Shown here in pieces: positions 1 through 6,550 of a stretch of DNA of 35,318 bases. The stretch lies in NCBI GenBank assembly GCA_017467905.1, contig JAFUKD010000026.1, forward strand, positions 1-35,318. Reading direction: 5' to 3'. A program made the position numbers and the translations under genes. The DNA is from Phascolarctobacterium sp. (lineage in GTDB: Bacteria > Bacillota > Negativicutes > Acidaminococcales > Acidaminococcaceae). Numbering within the stretch: position 1 is the first letter of the stretch; each line of letters begins with the position of its first letter. The notes beneath the pieces are model-generated. The model made no database searches, had not been told where the DNA came from, and saw only the letters and a program-made list of their open reading frames with translations.

Positions 1-240
1 ATTACCAATTTTTTGAGCAAGACCGGTGTAGAACATGGAAGCACCTACAACGAACATACCACCAAACAGTACTACGGTGGAGTTAGACAAACCACTGAAT
101 ACTTGTTTAGCCGGAATGAAGCCTAACAGGCCGCACGCAATTGCGCCGCCCATTGCAGTAATTGCCAAAGGAATAAGTTCGGTTACGAAGAAAAGCGCAA
201 CTACTGCCAACAGAATTAAACATTTAATTGCCGGGGACAT
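1..240 (-). CDS. SLC13/DASS dicarboxylate transporter, N-terminal part (cut by window edge)
   Basis: Only the first 80 codons are in the window; the rest lies beyond base 1. The start ATG (238-240) follows an AGGAGG ribosome binding site at 247-252. The visible protein begins MSPAIKCLILLAVVALFF and contains the first two or three membrane segments. It is nearly identical to the same part of the two following paralogues at 597-1865 and 2204-3472. By family it should be a Na+-coupled divalent-anion symporter of the inner membrane, probably for succinate, fumarate or malate. Substrate is inferred. It is the fourth member of a tandem transporter array, and its promoter region copies that of the next gene. 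Confidence 0.85.
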   Translation of the reverse strand, partial: MSPAIKCLILLAVVALFFVTELIPLAITAMGGAIACGLLGFIPAKQVFSGLSNSTVVLFGGMFVVGASMFYTGLAQKIGN

Positions 241-263
241 ATTTGTTCCTCCTTTATAAAATT

Positions 264-290
264 TTCGCAAGTCATTTTTTAACTTGCGAA
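264..290 (-). promoter_or_regulatory. 5'-leader stem-loop of the partial DASS gene
   Basis: TTCGCAAGT (264-272) pairs perfectly with ACTTGCGAA (282-290) around a 9-base loop. The hairpin sits 11 bases upstream of the ribosome binding site and within a few bases of the predicted transcript start, so it would form the 5' end of the mRNA. The equivalent hairpin at 1889-1915 carries a compensatory C-G to T-A change, which argues for selection on pairing. Confidence 0.55.
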
Positions 291-293
291 ATT

Positions 294-336
294 ATAATAT
301 CAGCTAATGCACTTTTTATTCTGTTGCTTATGCAAC
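294..336 (-). promoter_or_regulatory. Promoter with Crp/Fnr-type operator, partial DASS gene
   Basis: On the minus strand the palindrome GTTGCTTATGCAAC (323-336) lies upstream of an extended -10, TGATATTAT (294-302). With transcription starting near 287, the palindrome centre falls at about -42.5, the class II activator position of Crp/Fnr proteins. The same arrangement occurs at the other three DASS genes. Assignment to the regulator at 5349-6014 is inference. Confidence 0.6.
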
Positions 337-493
337 AATTATTCTTTCTCCAGTATAACTGCTTTCTTTTAATTTTCTTTTTGGTTCTTTTATTTTATTT
401 AAGTTTTTTTATTAACAATATCTTGTCCTGTTAATAAAACTCTTGTCCCCAACTGCCTTTCTAAGCTTTTCAACCGTTGTCGCAAAACACAAA

Positions 494-520
494 AACGCCA
501 CACTTTTACAGTGTGGCGTT
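494..520 (-). terminator. Intrinsic terminator of the DASS gene at 597-1865
   Basis: A 10-bp perfect stem, AACGCCACAC (494-503) with GTGTGGCGTT (511-520), encloses a 7-base loop. On the minus strand it is followed by a T-rich tract (TTTGTGTTTT). It sits about 75 bases past the stop codon. Confidence 0.75.
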
Positions 521-596
521 TAGCACATTCCTTAATTTTTATAACAATTATGTAATTAAAGAAAGTATTTAGTCCTTCTAAAACCCTAACTATTTA

Positions 597-1865
597 TCAG
601 GGGAAGAACGGCCATACGATAGGAATTACTACCAAGCAAACTGCGAAGGATACTGCTACGAGACCGCAACCACATTTTACATAGTCAGCAAATTTGTAAC
701 CGCCAGGACCAAGAACCAAGGTGTTCGGCGGAGTACCTACCGGGGTTGCGAATGCGCAAGATGCTGCAACTGCGATAGCCATTACTACTGCTTTCGGGTC
801 AGCATTCAAGTTTTGAGCGATGGAGATACCAATCGGGCAAAGCAGTGCTGCGGATGCAGTGTTGGACATAAATTGGGTCAAGGTGCAGGACAGTGCGAAC
901 AGTACTGCAGTTACTACCAACGGAGACGGGGAGCCGCCCATCATACCTACGGTCCATTCAGCAATCATTTTGCCAGCGCCGGTTTTGTCGATAGCGGTGG
1001 ATACAGGCATCATACCTGCGAACAGGAAGATGGTTACCCAGTCGATGGATGCATAAGCTTGTTTTTCAGTCAAGCAGCCGGTCAGTACGCATACCAATGC
1101 GCCGATTACTGCTGCCATTTCCAAGGATACGCCTTTAACGCCGATTGCCATTACCAAAATTACTACGGTAAGAATAGCACCAGAGATAAGTTGTTTAGTT
1201 TTGTTGTCAGAAGAAGCTTCGATTTCTTGTTCAATTTCTTGATCAGCATCGAGTTCTGCTTTCGGAAGCAGGTATTTACCTACGAACATCATGTAGAGCA
1301 TACCAGCGATGGATACAGGAATACCAATCCAAGCAAATTCAAAGAAAGTGAAGGATTCCAAGCCAGCTGCGTTCATAGCGCCTACTGCGATGATGTTAGG
1401 CGGAGTACCTACCATGGTGATGATACCACCCCAACCGCAAGCGAATGCCAAAGGCATCAATTGACGGGAAGCGGGGATTTTAGCTGCGGAGCAGATACCC
1501 AAAGCTACGGGTAACAAGCAAGCGCAGGTACCGGTGTTGGACAAGCAAGAAGACAACAGGGTGCCTACCAACATCAAACCGAACATAAGGCTGTTTTCGC
1601 CAGTGCCGCAAAGACCAACAACGGTGTTACCAATTTTTTGAGCAAGACCGGTGTAGAACATGGAAGCACCTACAACGAACATACCGCCAAACAGTACTAC
1701 GGTGGAGTTAGACAAACCACTGAATACTTGTTTTGCCGGAATGAAGCCGAGCAGGCCGCAAGCAATAGCGCCTGCCATGGAAGTAATTGCCAAGGGAATA
1801 AGTTCGGTTACGAAGAAAAGCGCAACTACTGCCAACAGAATTAAACATTTAATTGCCGGGGACAT
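597..1865 (-). CDS. SLC13/DASS family Na+/dicarboxylate symporter (paralogue 2)
   Basis: This 422-residue inner-membrane protein belongs to the divalent anion:Na+ symporter family. It shows both SNT signatures: SNTGT at about 109-113 and SNTAS at about 334-338. Each is followed by a GTPPN loop (about 153-157 and 377-381), the elements that form the Na+ and carboxylate sites in VcINDY-type carriers. A charged cytoplasmic loop near 204-223 separates the halves. The start is ATG 1863-1865 because AGGAGG lies 8 bases upstream; the reading frame stays open further upstream but has no ribosome site there. C4-dicarboxylate import is the likely role. It is about 90 percent identical by eye to the paralogue at 2204-3472, and it has its own promoter and terminator. 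Confidence 0.9.
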   Translation of the reverse strand: MSPAIKCLILLAVVALFFVTELIPLAITSMAGAIACGLLGFIPAKQVFSGLSNSTVVLFGGMFVVGASMFYTGLAQKIGNTVVGLCGTGENSLMFGLMLVGTLLSSCLSNTGTCACLLPVALGICSAAKIPASRQLMPLAFACGWGGIITMVGTPPNIIAVGAMNAAGLESFTFFEFAWIGIPVSIAGMLYMMFVGKYLLPKAELDADQEIEQEIEASSDNKTKQLISGAILTVVILVMAIGVKGVSLEMAAVIGALVCVLTGCLTEKQAYASIDWVTIFLFAGMMPVSTAIDKTGAGKMIAEWTVGMMGGSPSPLVVTAVLFALSCTLTQFMSNTASAALLCPIGISIAQNLNADPKAVVMAIAVAASCAFATPVGTPPNTLVLGPGGYKFADYVKCGCGLVAVSFAVCLVVIPIVWPFFP

Positions 1866-1888
1866 ATTTGTTCCTCCTTTATAAAATT

Positions 1889-1915
1889 TTTGCAAGTCAT
1901 TTTTTAACTTGCAAG
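1889..1915 (-). promoter_or_regulatory. 5'-leader stem-loop of DASS paralogue 2
   Basis: TTGCAAGT (1890-1897) pairs with ACTTGCAA (1907-1914) across a 9-base loop, and a T-G wobble can extend it by one pair. It is in the same place as the hairpin at 264-290. The T1891-A1913 pair replaces the C266-G288 pair, so both sides changed together. Confidence 0.55.
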
Positions 1916-1918
1916 CAC

Positions 1919-1961
1919 ATAATAACAGCAACAAACGTCTATATTCTGTTGCTTATGCAAC
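1919..1961 (-). promoter_or_regulatory. Promoter with Crp/Fnr-type operator, DASS paralogue 2
   Basis: The minus strand carries GTTGCTTATGCAAC (1948-1961) and an extended -10, TGTTATTAT (1919-1927). The palindrome centre is about -42.5 relative to a start near 1912, exactly as in the copy upstream of the partial gene at 1-240. Confidence 0.6.
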
Positions 1962-2106
1962 GAGAAATCTTTATGCAAATTTTGTAAGTTATTTAACGCT
2001 ATATTTTTTAACTTTTGTAACCTTTATAATCGCCGTAGTAAGTTTAATAATAAAGCTCCCAAACACCGCATATTTCCTAATTTTTTTCACATTTTCATCA
2101 CAAAAC

Positions 2107-2155
2107 AAAAACAGACAAAACACTGCAATCTATGCAAAATGTTTTGTCTGTTTTT
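2107..2155 (-). terminator. Intrinsic terminator of the DASS gene at 2204-3472
   Basis: AAAAACAGACAAAAC (2107-2121) pairs perfectly with GTTTTGTCTGTTTTT (2141-2155) around a 19-base loop. The A/T ends of the stem provide a T-run on either strand, so it may act in both directions. Confidence 0.7.
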
Positions 2156-2203
2156 AAAATGTTATTTAACTAAAGTCAACTAACGACTGTCACCCTATTC
2201 AAA

Positions 2204-3472
2204 TCAAGGGAAGAACGGCCATACGATAGGAATTACTACCAAGCAAACTGCGAAGCATACTACTACCAAGCCAGTGCCGCATTTTACATAGTCAGCAAAT
2301 TTGTAACCGCCAGGGCCAAGAACCAAGGTGTTCGGCGGAGTACCTACCGGAGTTGCGAATGCGCAGGAAGCTGCTACGGTGATTGCCATTACTACTGCTT
2401 TCGGGTCAGCGCCGAGTTGTTGAGCAATGGAGATACCAATCGGGCAGAGTAGAGCTGCGGATGCAGTGTTGGACATGAATTGGGTCAAGCCTGCAGACAG
2501 TACGAAGAGAACTGCAGTTACAACCAACGGAGACGGGGAACCGCCCATCAAACCTACGGTCCATTCAGCGATGAGTTTACCAGCGCCGGTTTTGTCGATT
2601 GCAGTGGATACAGGCATCATACCTGCGAACAGGAAGATGGTTACCCAGTCGATGGATGCATAAGCTTGTTTTTCAGTCAAGCAGCCGGTCAGTACGCATA
2701 CCAATGCGCCAACTACTGCTGCCATTTCCAAGGAAATACCTTTAACGCCGATAGCCATTACGAAAATAACTACTGCCAGGATAACGCCGGAAATGATTTG
2801 TTTGGTGCTGTCTTGAGAAGTTGCTTCAATTTCTTGTTCAATTTCTTGGTCAGCATCAAGTTCTGCTTTCGGAAGCAGGTATTTGCCGATGAACATCATG
2901 TAGAGCATACCAGCTACGGATACAGGAATACCAATCCAAGCAAATTCAAAGAAAGTGAAGGATTCCAAGCCAGCAGCGTTCATTGCGCCTACTGCGATGA
3001 TGTTAGGCGGAGTACCTACCATGGTGATGATACCACCCCAACCGCAAGCCAATGCCAAAGGCATCAATTGACGGGAAGCAGGGATTTTAGCAGCGGAGCA
3101 GATGCCCAGTGCTACAGGCAGCAAGCATGCGCAAGTACCAGTGTTGGACAAGCAGGAAGACAACAGAGTTGCTACTGTCATCAAGCCGAACATCAAGCCG
3201 GTTTCAGAAGTACCACACATTTTTACAACTTGAGTACCAATTTTTTGAGCAAGACCGGTGTAGAACATGGAAGCACCTACAACGAACATACCACCAAACA
3301 GTACTACAGTGGAGTTGGATAAGCCAGTAAATACTTGCTTAGCCGGAATGAAGCCTAACAGACCGCACGCAATTGCGCCGCCCATTGCAGTAATTGCCAA
3401 AGGAATAAGTTCGGTTACGAAGAAAAGCGCAACTACTGCCAACAGAATTAAACATTTAATTGCCGGGGACAT
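2204..3472 (-). CDS. SLC13/DASS family Na+/dicarboxylate symporter (paralogue 3)
   Basis: This 422-residue carrier has the same architecture as its neighbours: paired SNT signatures (SNTGT near 109, SNTAS near 334) and paired GTPPN loops. Most differences from paralogue 2 are conservative changes in membrane helices, plus a variable acidic loop near residue 215-224. ATG 3470-3472 follows an AGGAGG site. Family knowledge places it as a Na+-coupled C4-dicarboxylate importer in the inner membrane; the exact substrate cannot be read from sequence. Long open frames on the opposite strand are codon-bias shadows of this gene. Confidence 0.9.
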   Translation of the reverse strand: MSPAIKCLILLAVVALFFVTELIPLAITAMGGAIACGLLGFIPAKQVFTGLSNSTVVLFGGMFVVGASMFYTGLAQKIGTQVVKMCGTSETGLMFGLMTVATLLSSCLSNTGTCACLLPVALGICSAAKIPASRQLMPLALACGWGGIITMVGTPPNIIAVGAMNAAGLESFTFFEFAWIGIPVSVAGMLYMMFIGKYLLPKAELDADQEIEQEIEATSQDSTKQIISGVILAVVIFVMAIGVKGISLEMAAVVGALVCVLTGCLTEKQAYASIDWVTIFLFAGMMPVSTAIDKTGAGKLIAEWTVGLMGGSPSPLVVTAVLFVLSAGLTQFMSNTASAALLCPIGISIAQQLGADPKAVVMAITVAASCAFATPVGTPPNTLVLGPGGYKFADYVKCGTGLVVVCFAVCLVVIPIVWPFFP

Positions 3473-3494
3473 ATTTGTTCCTCCTTTTATAAAA

Positions 3495-3517
3495 TTTCAT
3501 AAGTAACCTGTATGAAA
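3495..3517 (-). promoter_or_regulatory. Leader stem-loop of DASS paralogue 3
   Basis: TTTCATA (3495-3501) pairs with TATGAAA (3511-3517) across a 9-base loop. The sequence is unlike the hairpins at 264-290 and 1889-1915, but its position just upstream of the ribosome site and its loop length are the same. This suggests structure rather than sequence is kept. Confidence 0.4.
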
Positions 3518-3549
3518 ATTAATTTCACACAACTACTTACGTTATCCAA

Positions 3550-3591
3550 ATTCTAACATGGCAAATATATGTCTTGCGTTGCGTTTGCTAC
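3550..3591 (-). promoter_or_regulatory. Promoter with Crp/Fnr-type operator, DASS paralogue 3
   Basis: On the minus strand an extended -10, TGTTAGAAT (3550-3558), lies below a palindrome with one mismatch, GTAGC-AAAC-GCAAC (3578-3591). The palindrome centre is at about -41.5 from a start near 3543. Confidence 0.55.
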
Positions 3592-3712
3592 AGCCATCCC
3601 TACCAATGCACTTCCAATATTTTGTTTTCTTCTATCCTTTAATTGTTTTTCCGTAAATTAATATCTTTAAGTATCTAAATTTTTAAAAGCATTAGTCTTT
3701 TGTTTATAAACT

Positions 3713-3760
3713 AAAGGCTGTTGCAAATCGGGTTGACCTTCCGATTATACAACAGCCTTT
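3713..3760 (-). terminator. Intrinsic terminator of the DASS gene at 3810-5081
   Basis: AAAGGCTGTTG (3713-3723) pairs perfectly with CAACAGCCTTT (3750-3760). An inner AATCGG/CCGATT stem (3726-3731 with 3741-3746) makes one long hairpin. The tract after it on the minus strand is only moderately T-rich. Confidence 0.65.
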
Positions 3761-3809
3761 ATAAATTATCTGATGGAGTATTCAGAACATATGACATTTA
3801 AAACCCTCA

Positions 3810-5081
3810 TTAGCCCGGGAAGAACGGCCATACCATCGGAATAACGATAATGGACACGATAAAGGAAACAATTACCAACGGGATACCGCATTTTACATAG
3901 TCTACAAATTTGTAGTTAGCAGGACCAAGAACCAAAGTATTAGGCGGAGTGCCTACCGGAGTTGCGAATGCACAGGATGCTGCTACAGCAATCGCCATTA
4001 CTACTGCCTTAGGATCTGCACCAAGTTGTTTAGCAATCGCCAAACCGATGGGGCACAGGAGCGCTGCCGCTGCGGTATTAGACATAAATTGGGTTAAGGT
4101 GCAGGAAAGCAGGAACAGCACAGCAGTAACAACCATCGGAGAAGGAGTACCACCCATCAAGCCAACCGTCCAATCGGCAATGAGAACACCAGCACCGGTC
4201 TTGTCCATAGAAGTTGCAATAGGCATCATTCCAGCAAACAAGAAGATGGTTACCCAGTCAATGGAGCCATACGCTTGCTTTTCGGTCAAGCAACCAGTAA
4301 GTACACAAATAATTGCACCAATTACAGCTGCCATTTCCAAAGAGATACCAGGAATACCAACCGCCATCGTAATTACTACTAATAATAAGATAGCGCCGGA
4401 AATAATCTGTTTAGAAGTAGAAGTAGTCTTTGCTTCAATTTCCTGTTCAATCTCTTGATCTGCGCTAAGTTCTGCTTTAGGAAGCAAGTACTTACCAATA
4501 AACATCATATAAAGCATACCAGCAATAGAAAGAGGAATACCAATCCAGGCAAATTCAAAAAATCCAAAAGTAGGTAAACCAGCGGCCTTCAACGCACCAG
4601 TTGCAATAATATTAGGAGGAGTACCTACCATTGTAATTACGCCACCCCAACCGCAAGCAAATGCTAAAGGCATCAATTGACGGGAAGCGGGGATTTTAGC
4701 AGCGGAGCAGATGCCCAGTGCTACTGGCAGCAAGCACGCGCAAGTACCAGTGTTGGACAAGCAGGACGAAAGCATAGTAGCCACCAACATCAAACCAAAC
4801 ATCAAGCTCAGTTCGCTAGTACCACAAAATCTTACTACGGCGGTACCAACCTTTTGTGCCAACCCTGTGTAAAACATGGAAGCACCAACAACAAACATAC
4901 CGGCAAAGAGTACTACGGTGGAATCACTGAGACCGGAAAACACTGCTTTAGCAGGAATGAACCCCAGTAAACCACAAGCAACTGCTCCACCCATGGCGGT
5001 TATAGCCAAAGGAATAAGTTCAGTAACGAAAAGGAGTGCAACAATTGCTAAAAGAATGAGACATTTTACAGCTTGGGACAT
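3810..5081 (-). CDS. SLC13/DASS family Na+/dicarboxylate symporter (paralogue 4, most diverged)
   Basis: This 423-residue carrier has SNTGT near residue 109, SNTAA in the second half, and both GTPPN loops. It is clearly more diverged from the other three than they are from each other (starts MSQAVKCLIL, ends FFPG, and many helix changes). This suggests it is the older copy, or that it has a different affinity or substrate. ATG 5079-5081 follows GGGAGG. It is the copy closest to the regulator gene at 5349-6014 and is separated from it by a terminator, so it is transcribed from its own promoter at 5164-5205. Confidence 0.9.
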   Translation of the reverse strand: MSQAVKCLILLAIVALLFVTELIPLAITAMGGAVACGLLGFIPAKAVFSGLSDSTVVLFAGMFVVGASMFYTGLAQKVGTAVVRFCGTSELSLMFGLMLVATMLSSCLSNTGTCACLLPVALGICSAAKIPASRQLMPLAFACGWGGVITMVGTPPNIIATGALKAAGLPTFGFFEFAWIGIPLSIAGMLYMMFIGKYLLPKAELSADQEIEQEIEAKTTSTSKQIISGAILLLVVITMAVGIPGISLEMAAVIGAIICVLTGCLTEKQAYGSIDWVTIFLFAGMMPIATSMDKTGAGVLIADWTVGLMGGTPSPMVVTAVLFLLSCTLTQFMSNTAAAALLCPIGLAIAKQLGADPKAVVMAIAVAASCAFATPVGTPPNTLVLGPANYKFVDYVKCGIPLVIVSFIVSIIVIPMVWPFFPG

Positions 5082-5163
5082 AATGATACCTCCCTTATAA
5101 AATCTTTGCGTTATTTAAGCTTCACAAATTTTTCATTTTTTAAGCTTATCTTCCGCTGAGTTT

Positions 5164-5205
5164 ATTTTAGCAAAAGTATTATTATGCATTCGTTGCTAAA
5201 ATCAC
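5164..5205 (-). promoter_or_regulatory. Promoter with variant Crp/Fnr-type operator, DASS paralogue 4
   Basis: The minus strand carries an extended -10, TGCTAAAAT (5164-5172), and, centred about -41.5 from a start near 5157, GTGAT-TTTA-GCAAC (5192-5205). One half-site is perfect; the other is closer to an FNR-type half. A 9-bp inverted repeat (5165-5173 with 5193-5201) overlaps both elements. Confidence 0.45.
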
Positions 5206-5308
5206 ACAAAGTGCAATGTTCACCTACTGTTCAAGCGCCGGCTACACTCCTGACATTCTTCACTTTTGTGTCACTAATTTTGTCACCATCAGAACACAAA
5301 TTTCTGCA

Positions 5309-5335
5309 TAAAAAAAGACCACATTACTGTGGTCT
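5309..5335 (-). terminator. Intrinsic terminator of the Crp/Fnr regulator gene
   Basis: AGACCACA (5316-5323) pairs with TGTGGTCT (5328-5335) around a 4-base loop. On the minus strand it is followed by seven T residues. It sits 14 bases past the stop codon. Confidence 0.85.
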
Positions 5336-5348
5336 CAACTATAATAAA

Positions 5349-6014
5349 CTACTCTAATATTTCAAATGTATTCTTTTCAAAAGCAATCATGCCTTCATCG
5401 CGCATCCTTGCCAATTCTCTCGTAAGAGCACTACGGTCAGCATCAAGATAATTTGCAAGATCAGTACGACTAAAGGGGATAACAAATCTTTTGCTTCCTA
5501 CATTATCCGATTCCTGCTCAAGATAAGCATAAATCTTTCCACGCAAGGTCTTCTTACACAAAATCTCGGTCTTCTCAACGAGTCTAGAATTATTATCAGC
5601 TAAAATAGAAACTATATTGCACACTACCTTAGCATGAGCCTTAGAATTACTTGGATTCTCTAAAATTTTTCCGAAAGGAAGCATCAACACCTCGCTATCG
5701 CTGGCAGCAAAGTAACTTACAATGCTACGATCATGGCGACGTCCCAAACAGCTTTCCGCAAAAACAGCACCTGCACCCAAATTAGAGATAATAGACTTGT
5801 CGCCCCAAATATCTTCCTTTATCATTTGTACAGTTCCACTGATGACAATGCAAAGATTATCTACGCAATCACCTGCCAATAAAATATAGTCAGACTTGCG
5901 GAAACGTTTTACTATCACATTAACTCTGCTTAAAACTTCACCTATTTCTTCGGTATCCAACCCTTCAAACAAAGGCATACCAGTTAAATTTTGCACAGAA
6001 ATCCTTACGTCCAT
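5349..6014 (-). CDS. Crp/Fnr family transcriptional regulator
   Basis: This 221-residue protein has an N-terminal cyclic-nucleotide-binding-type beta-roll (about 10-125), a long dimer helix (about 125-150) and a C-terminal winged helix (about 150-221). The recognition helix region reads DADRSALTRELARMRDEG. There is no N-terminal cysteine cluster, so it is not an Fe-S FNR; its effector cannot be read. I chose ATG 6012-6014 because AGGTG lies 7 bases upstream; an in-frame GTG nine bases earlier has no ribosome site. It lies directly upstream, in transcription direction, of four dicarboxylate transporter genes whose promoters carry a shared Crp/Fnr-like palindrome. Two perfect copies of this palindrome precede the regulator gene itself. 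Local control of dicarboxylate uptake is therefore a reasonable inference. Confidence 0.88.
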   Translation of the reverse strand: MDVRISVQNLTGMPLFEGLDTEEIGEVLSRVNVIVKRFRKSDYILLAGDCVDNLCIVISGTVQMIKEDIWGDKSIISNLGAGAVFAESCLGRRHDRSIVSYFAASDSEVLMLPFGKILENPSNSKAHAKVVCNIVSILADNNSRLVEKTEILCKKTLRGKIYAYLEQESDNVGSKRFVIPFSRTDLANYLDADRSALTRELARMRDEGMIAFEKNTFEILE

Positions 6015-6127
6015 ATAATTCACCTACAATAAAAATTTTCATAGCTTTTCTATCTCTTGCACTTATTATTGCCTATAAAAATTTGCTTGTAAATATTTTG
6101 TAATTAAAGTAACCGTTAAGTAACTTC

Positions 6128-6141
6128 GTTGCGTAAGCAAC
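6128..6141 (-). promoter_or_regulatory. Perfect Crp/Fnr-type palindrome upstream of the regulator gene (proximal)
   Basis: GTTGCGTAAGCAAC has the same arms as the sites before the transporters. It lies 114 bases upstream of the regulator start. I see no extended -10 at the activator spacing used by the transporter genes. It may act as a roadblock or silencer site within the leader. Confidence 0.5.
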
Positions 6142-6250
6142 ATTTTGTTTACCGCTTACAAAACTTTTTTAATTGTTTCTGGTGAATTTTCTTCGTCAAC
6201 CTCACAAATTTGCTAAATTAATTATTTGTGGTATTTTTGTAAATAAAATA

Positions 6251-6285
6251 ATTATATCACTGAATTTTATGGTTGCTTTTGCAAC
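6251..6285 (-). promoter_or_regulatory. Putative regulator promoter overlapped by a second perfect palindrome
   Basis: On the minus strand an extended consensus -10, TGATATAAT (6251-6259), predicts a start near 6244. The palindrome GTTGC-TTTT-GCAAC (plus-strand reading, 6272-6285) is then centred near -34.5, on top of the -35 region. That geometry predicts repression rather than activation, so negative autoregulation. The leader would be about 230 bases. Confidence 0.4.
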
Positions 6286-6377
6286 ACCAAAGCATTTTTA
6301 TACGAGGTAAAATGAATTTTAATAGCAAACGAGACATTTGCTTGGGGCATTAGTTAACCTCTAATGCAAAATTTTAG

Positions 6378-6414
6378 CCGGATATATGAAGTTCAGCATA
6401 TATCCGGTATTTTT
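6378..6414 (+). terminator. Strong terminator-like hairpin with no obvious gene
   Basis: CCGGATATATG (6378-6388) pairs perfectly with CATATATCCGG (6397-6407) around an 8-base loop, followed on the plus strand by TATTTTTTT. No plus-strand gene precedes it. It could end a minus-strand non-coding transcript or an unannotated plus-strand RNA. Confidence 0.55.
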
Positions 6415-6511
6415 TTATAAAATAATCTCTTTCACTTGCCCCTATTTCTCCCCTCCTGTCGCATACTGATTTCACAGTTAAGGCAGGAGGATTTTTTATA
6501 TAGCCACAACC

Positions 6512-6550
6512 AAAAGCAGAGCTCTCAAAACTTGAAAGCTCTGCTTTTTT
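6512..6550 (-). terminator. Terminator of the floA-to-pgeF operon
   Basis: AAAAGCAGAGCT (6512-6523) pairs perfectly with AGCTCTGCTTTT (6537-6548), with a further TCAA/TTGA pairing inside. It begins right at the pgeF stop codon. The T-run is stronger on the plus strand, so it may act in both directions. Confidence 0.7.

Larger units (their letters stand above)
241..596. other. Intergenic region between two DASS genes
   Basis: This 356-base stretch has no supportable gene. Its right-hand part (about 488-596) holds the terminator of the gene at 597-1865. Its left-hand part (241-340) holds the leader hairpin, extended -10 and operator of the partial gene at 1-240. The middle (about 340-480) is T-rich, and I see no further structure in it. 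Confidence 0.7.
1866..2203. other. Intergenic region between DASS paralogues 2 and 3
   Basis: This 338-base stretch has no supportable gene. From 1866 to about 1965 it repeats the promoter and leader of the first paralogue. From about 2107 to 2155 it carries the terminator of paralogue 3. The remainder is AT-rich without visible structure. Confidence 0.7.
3473..3809. other. Intergenic region between DASS paralogues 3 and 4
   Basis: This 337-base stretch has no supportable gene. It contains the leader hairpin and promoter/operator of paralogue 3 (3495-3591), then an AT-rich spacer, then the terminator of paralogue 4 (3713-3760). Confidence 0.7.
6015..6548. other. 534-base gene-free stretch upstream of the regulator
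   Basis: The left half (6015-6300) holds the regulator leader, two GTTGC-N4-GCAAC palindromes and a probable promoter. The right half holds three successive hairpins: 6378-6407, 6452-6490 and 6512-6548. Each is followed on the plus strand by a T-rich tract, although no plus-strand gene ends here. The last is also the terminator for the operon ending with pgeF. I see no supportable protein-coding gene. Confidence 0.6.

Noticed and set aside
813-3322. Long open frames on the plus strand inside the transporter genes (233 and 280 residues)
   Set aside because: They are exact antisense shadows of DASS genes with strong family matches, have no ribosome sites, and encode low-complexity His/Gln/Ser-rich sequence.
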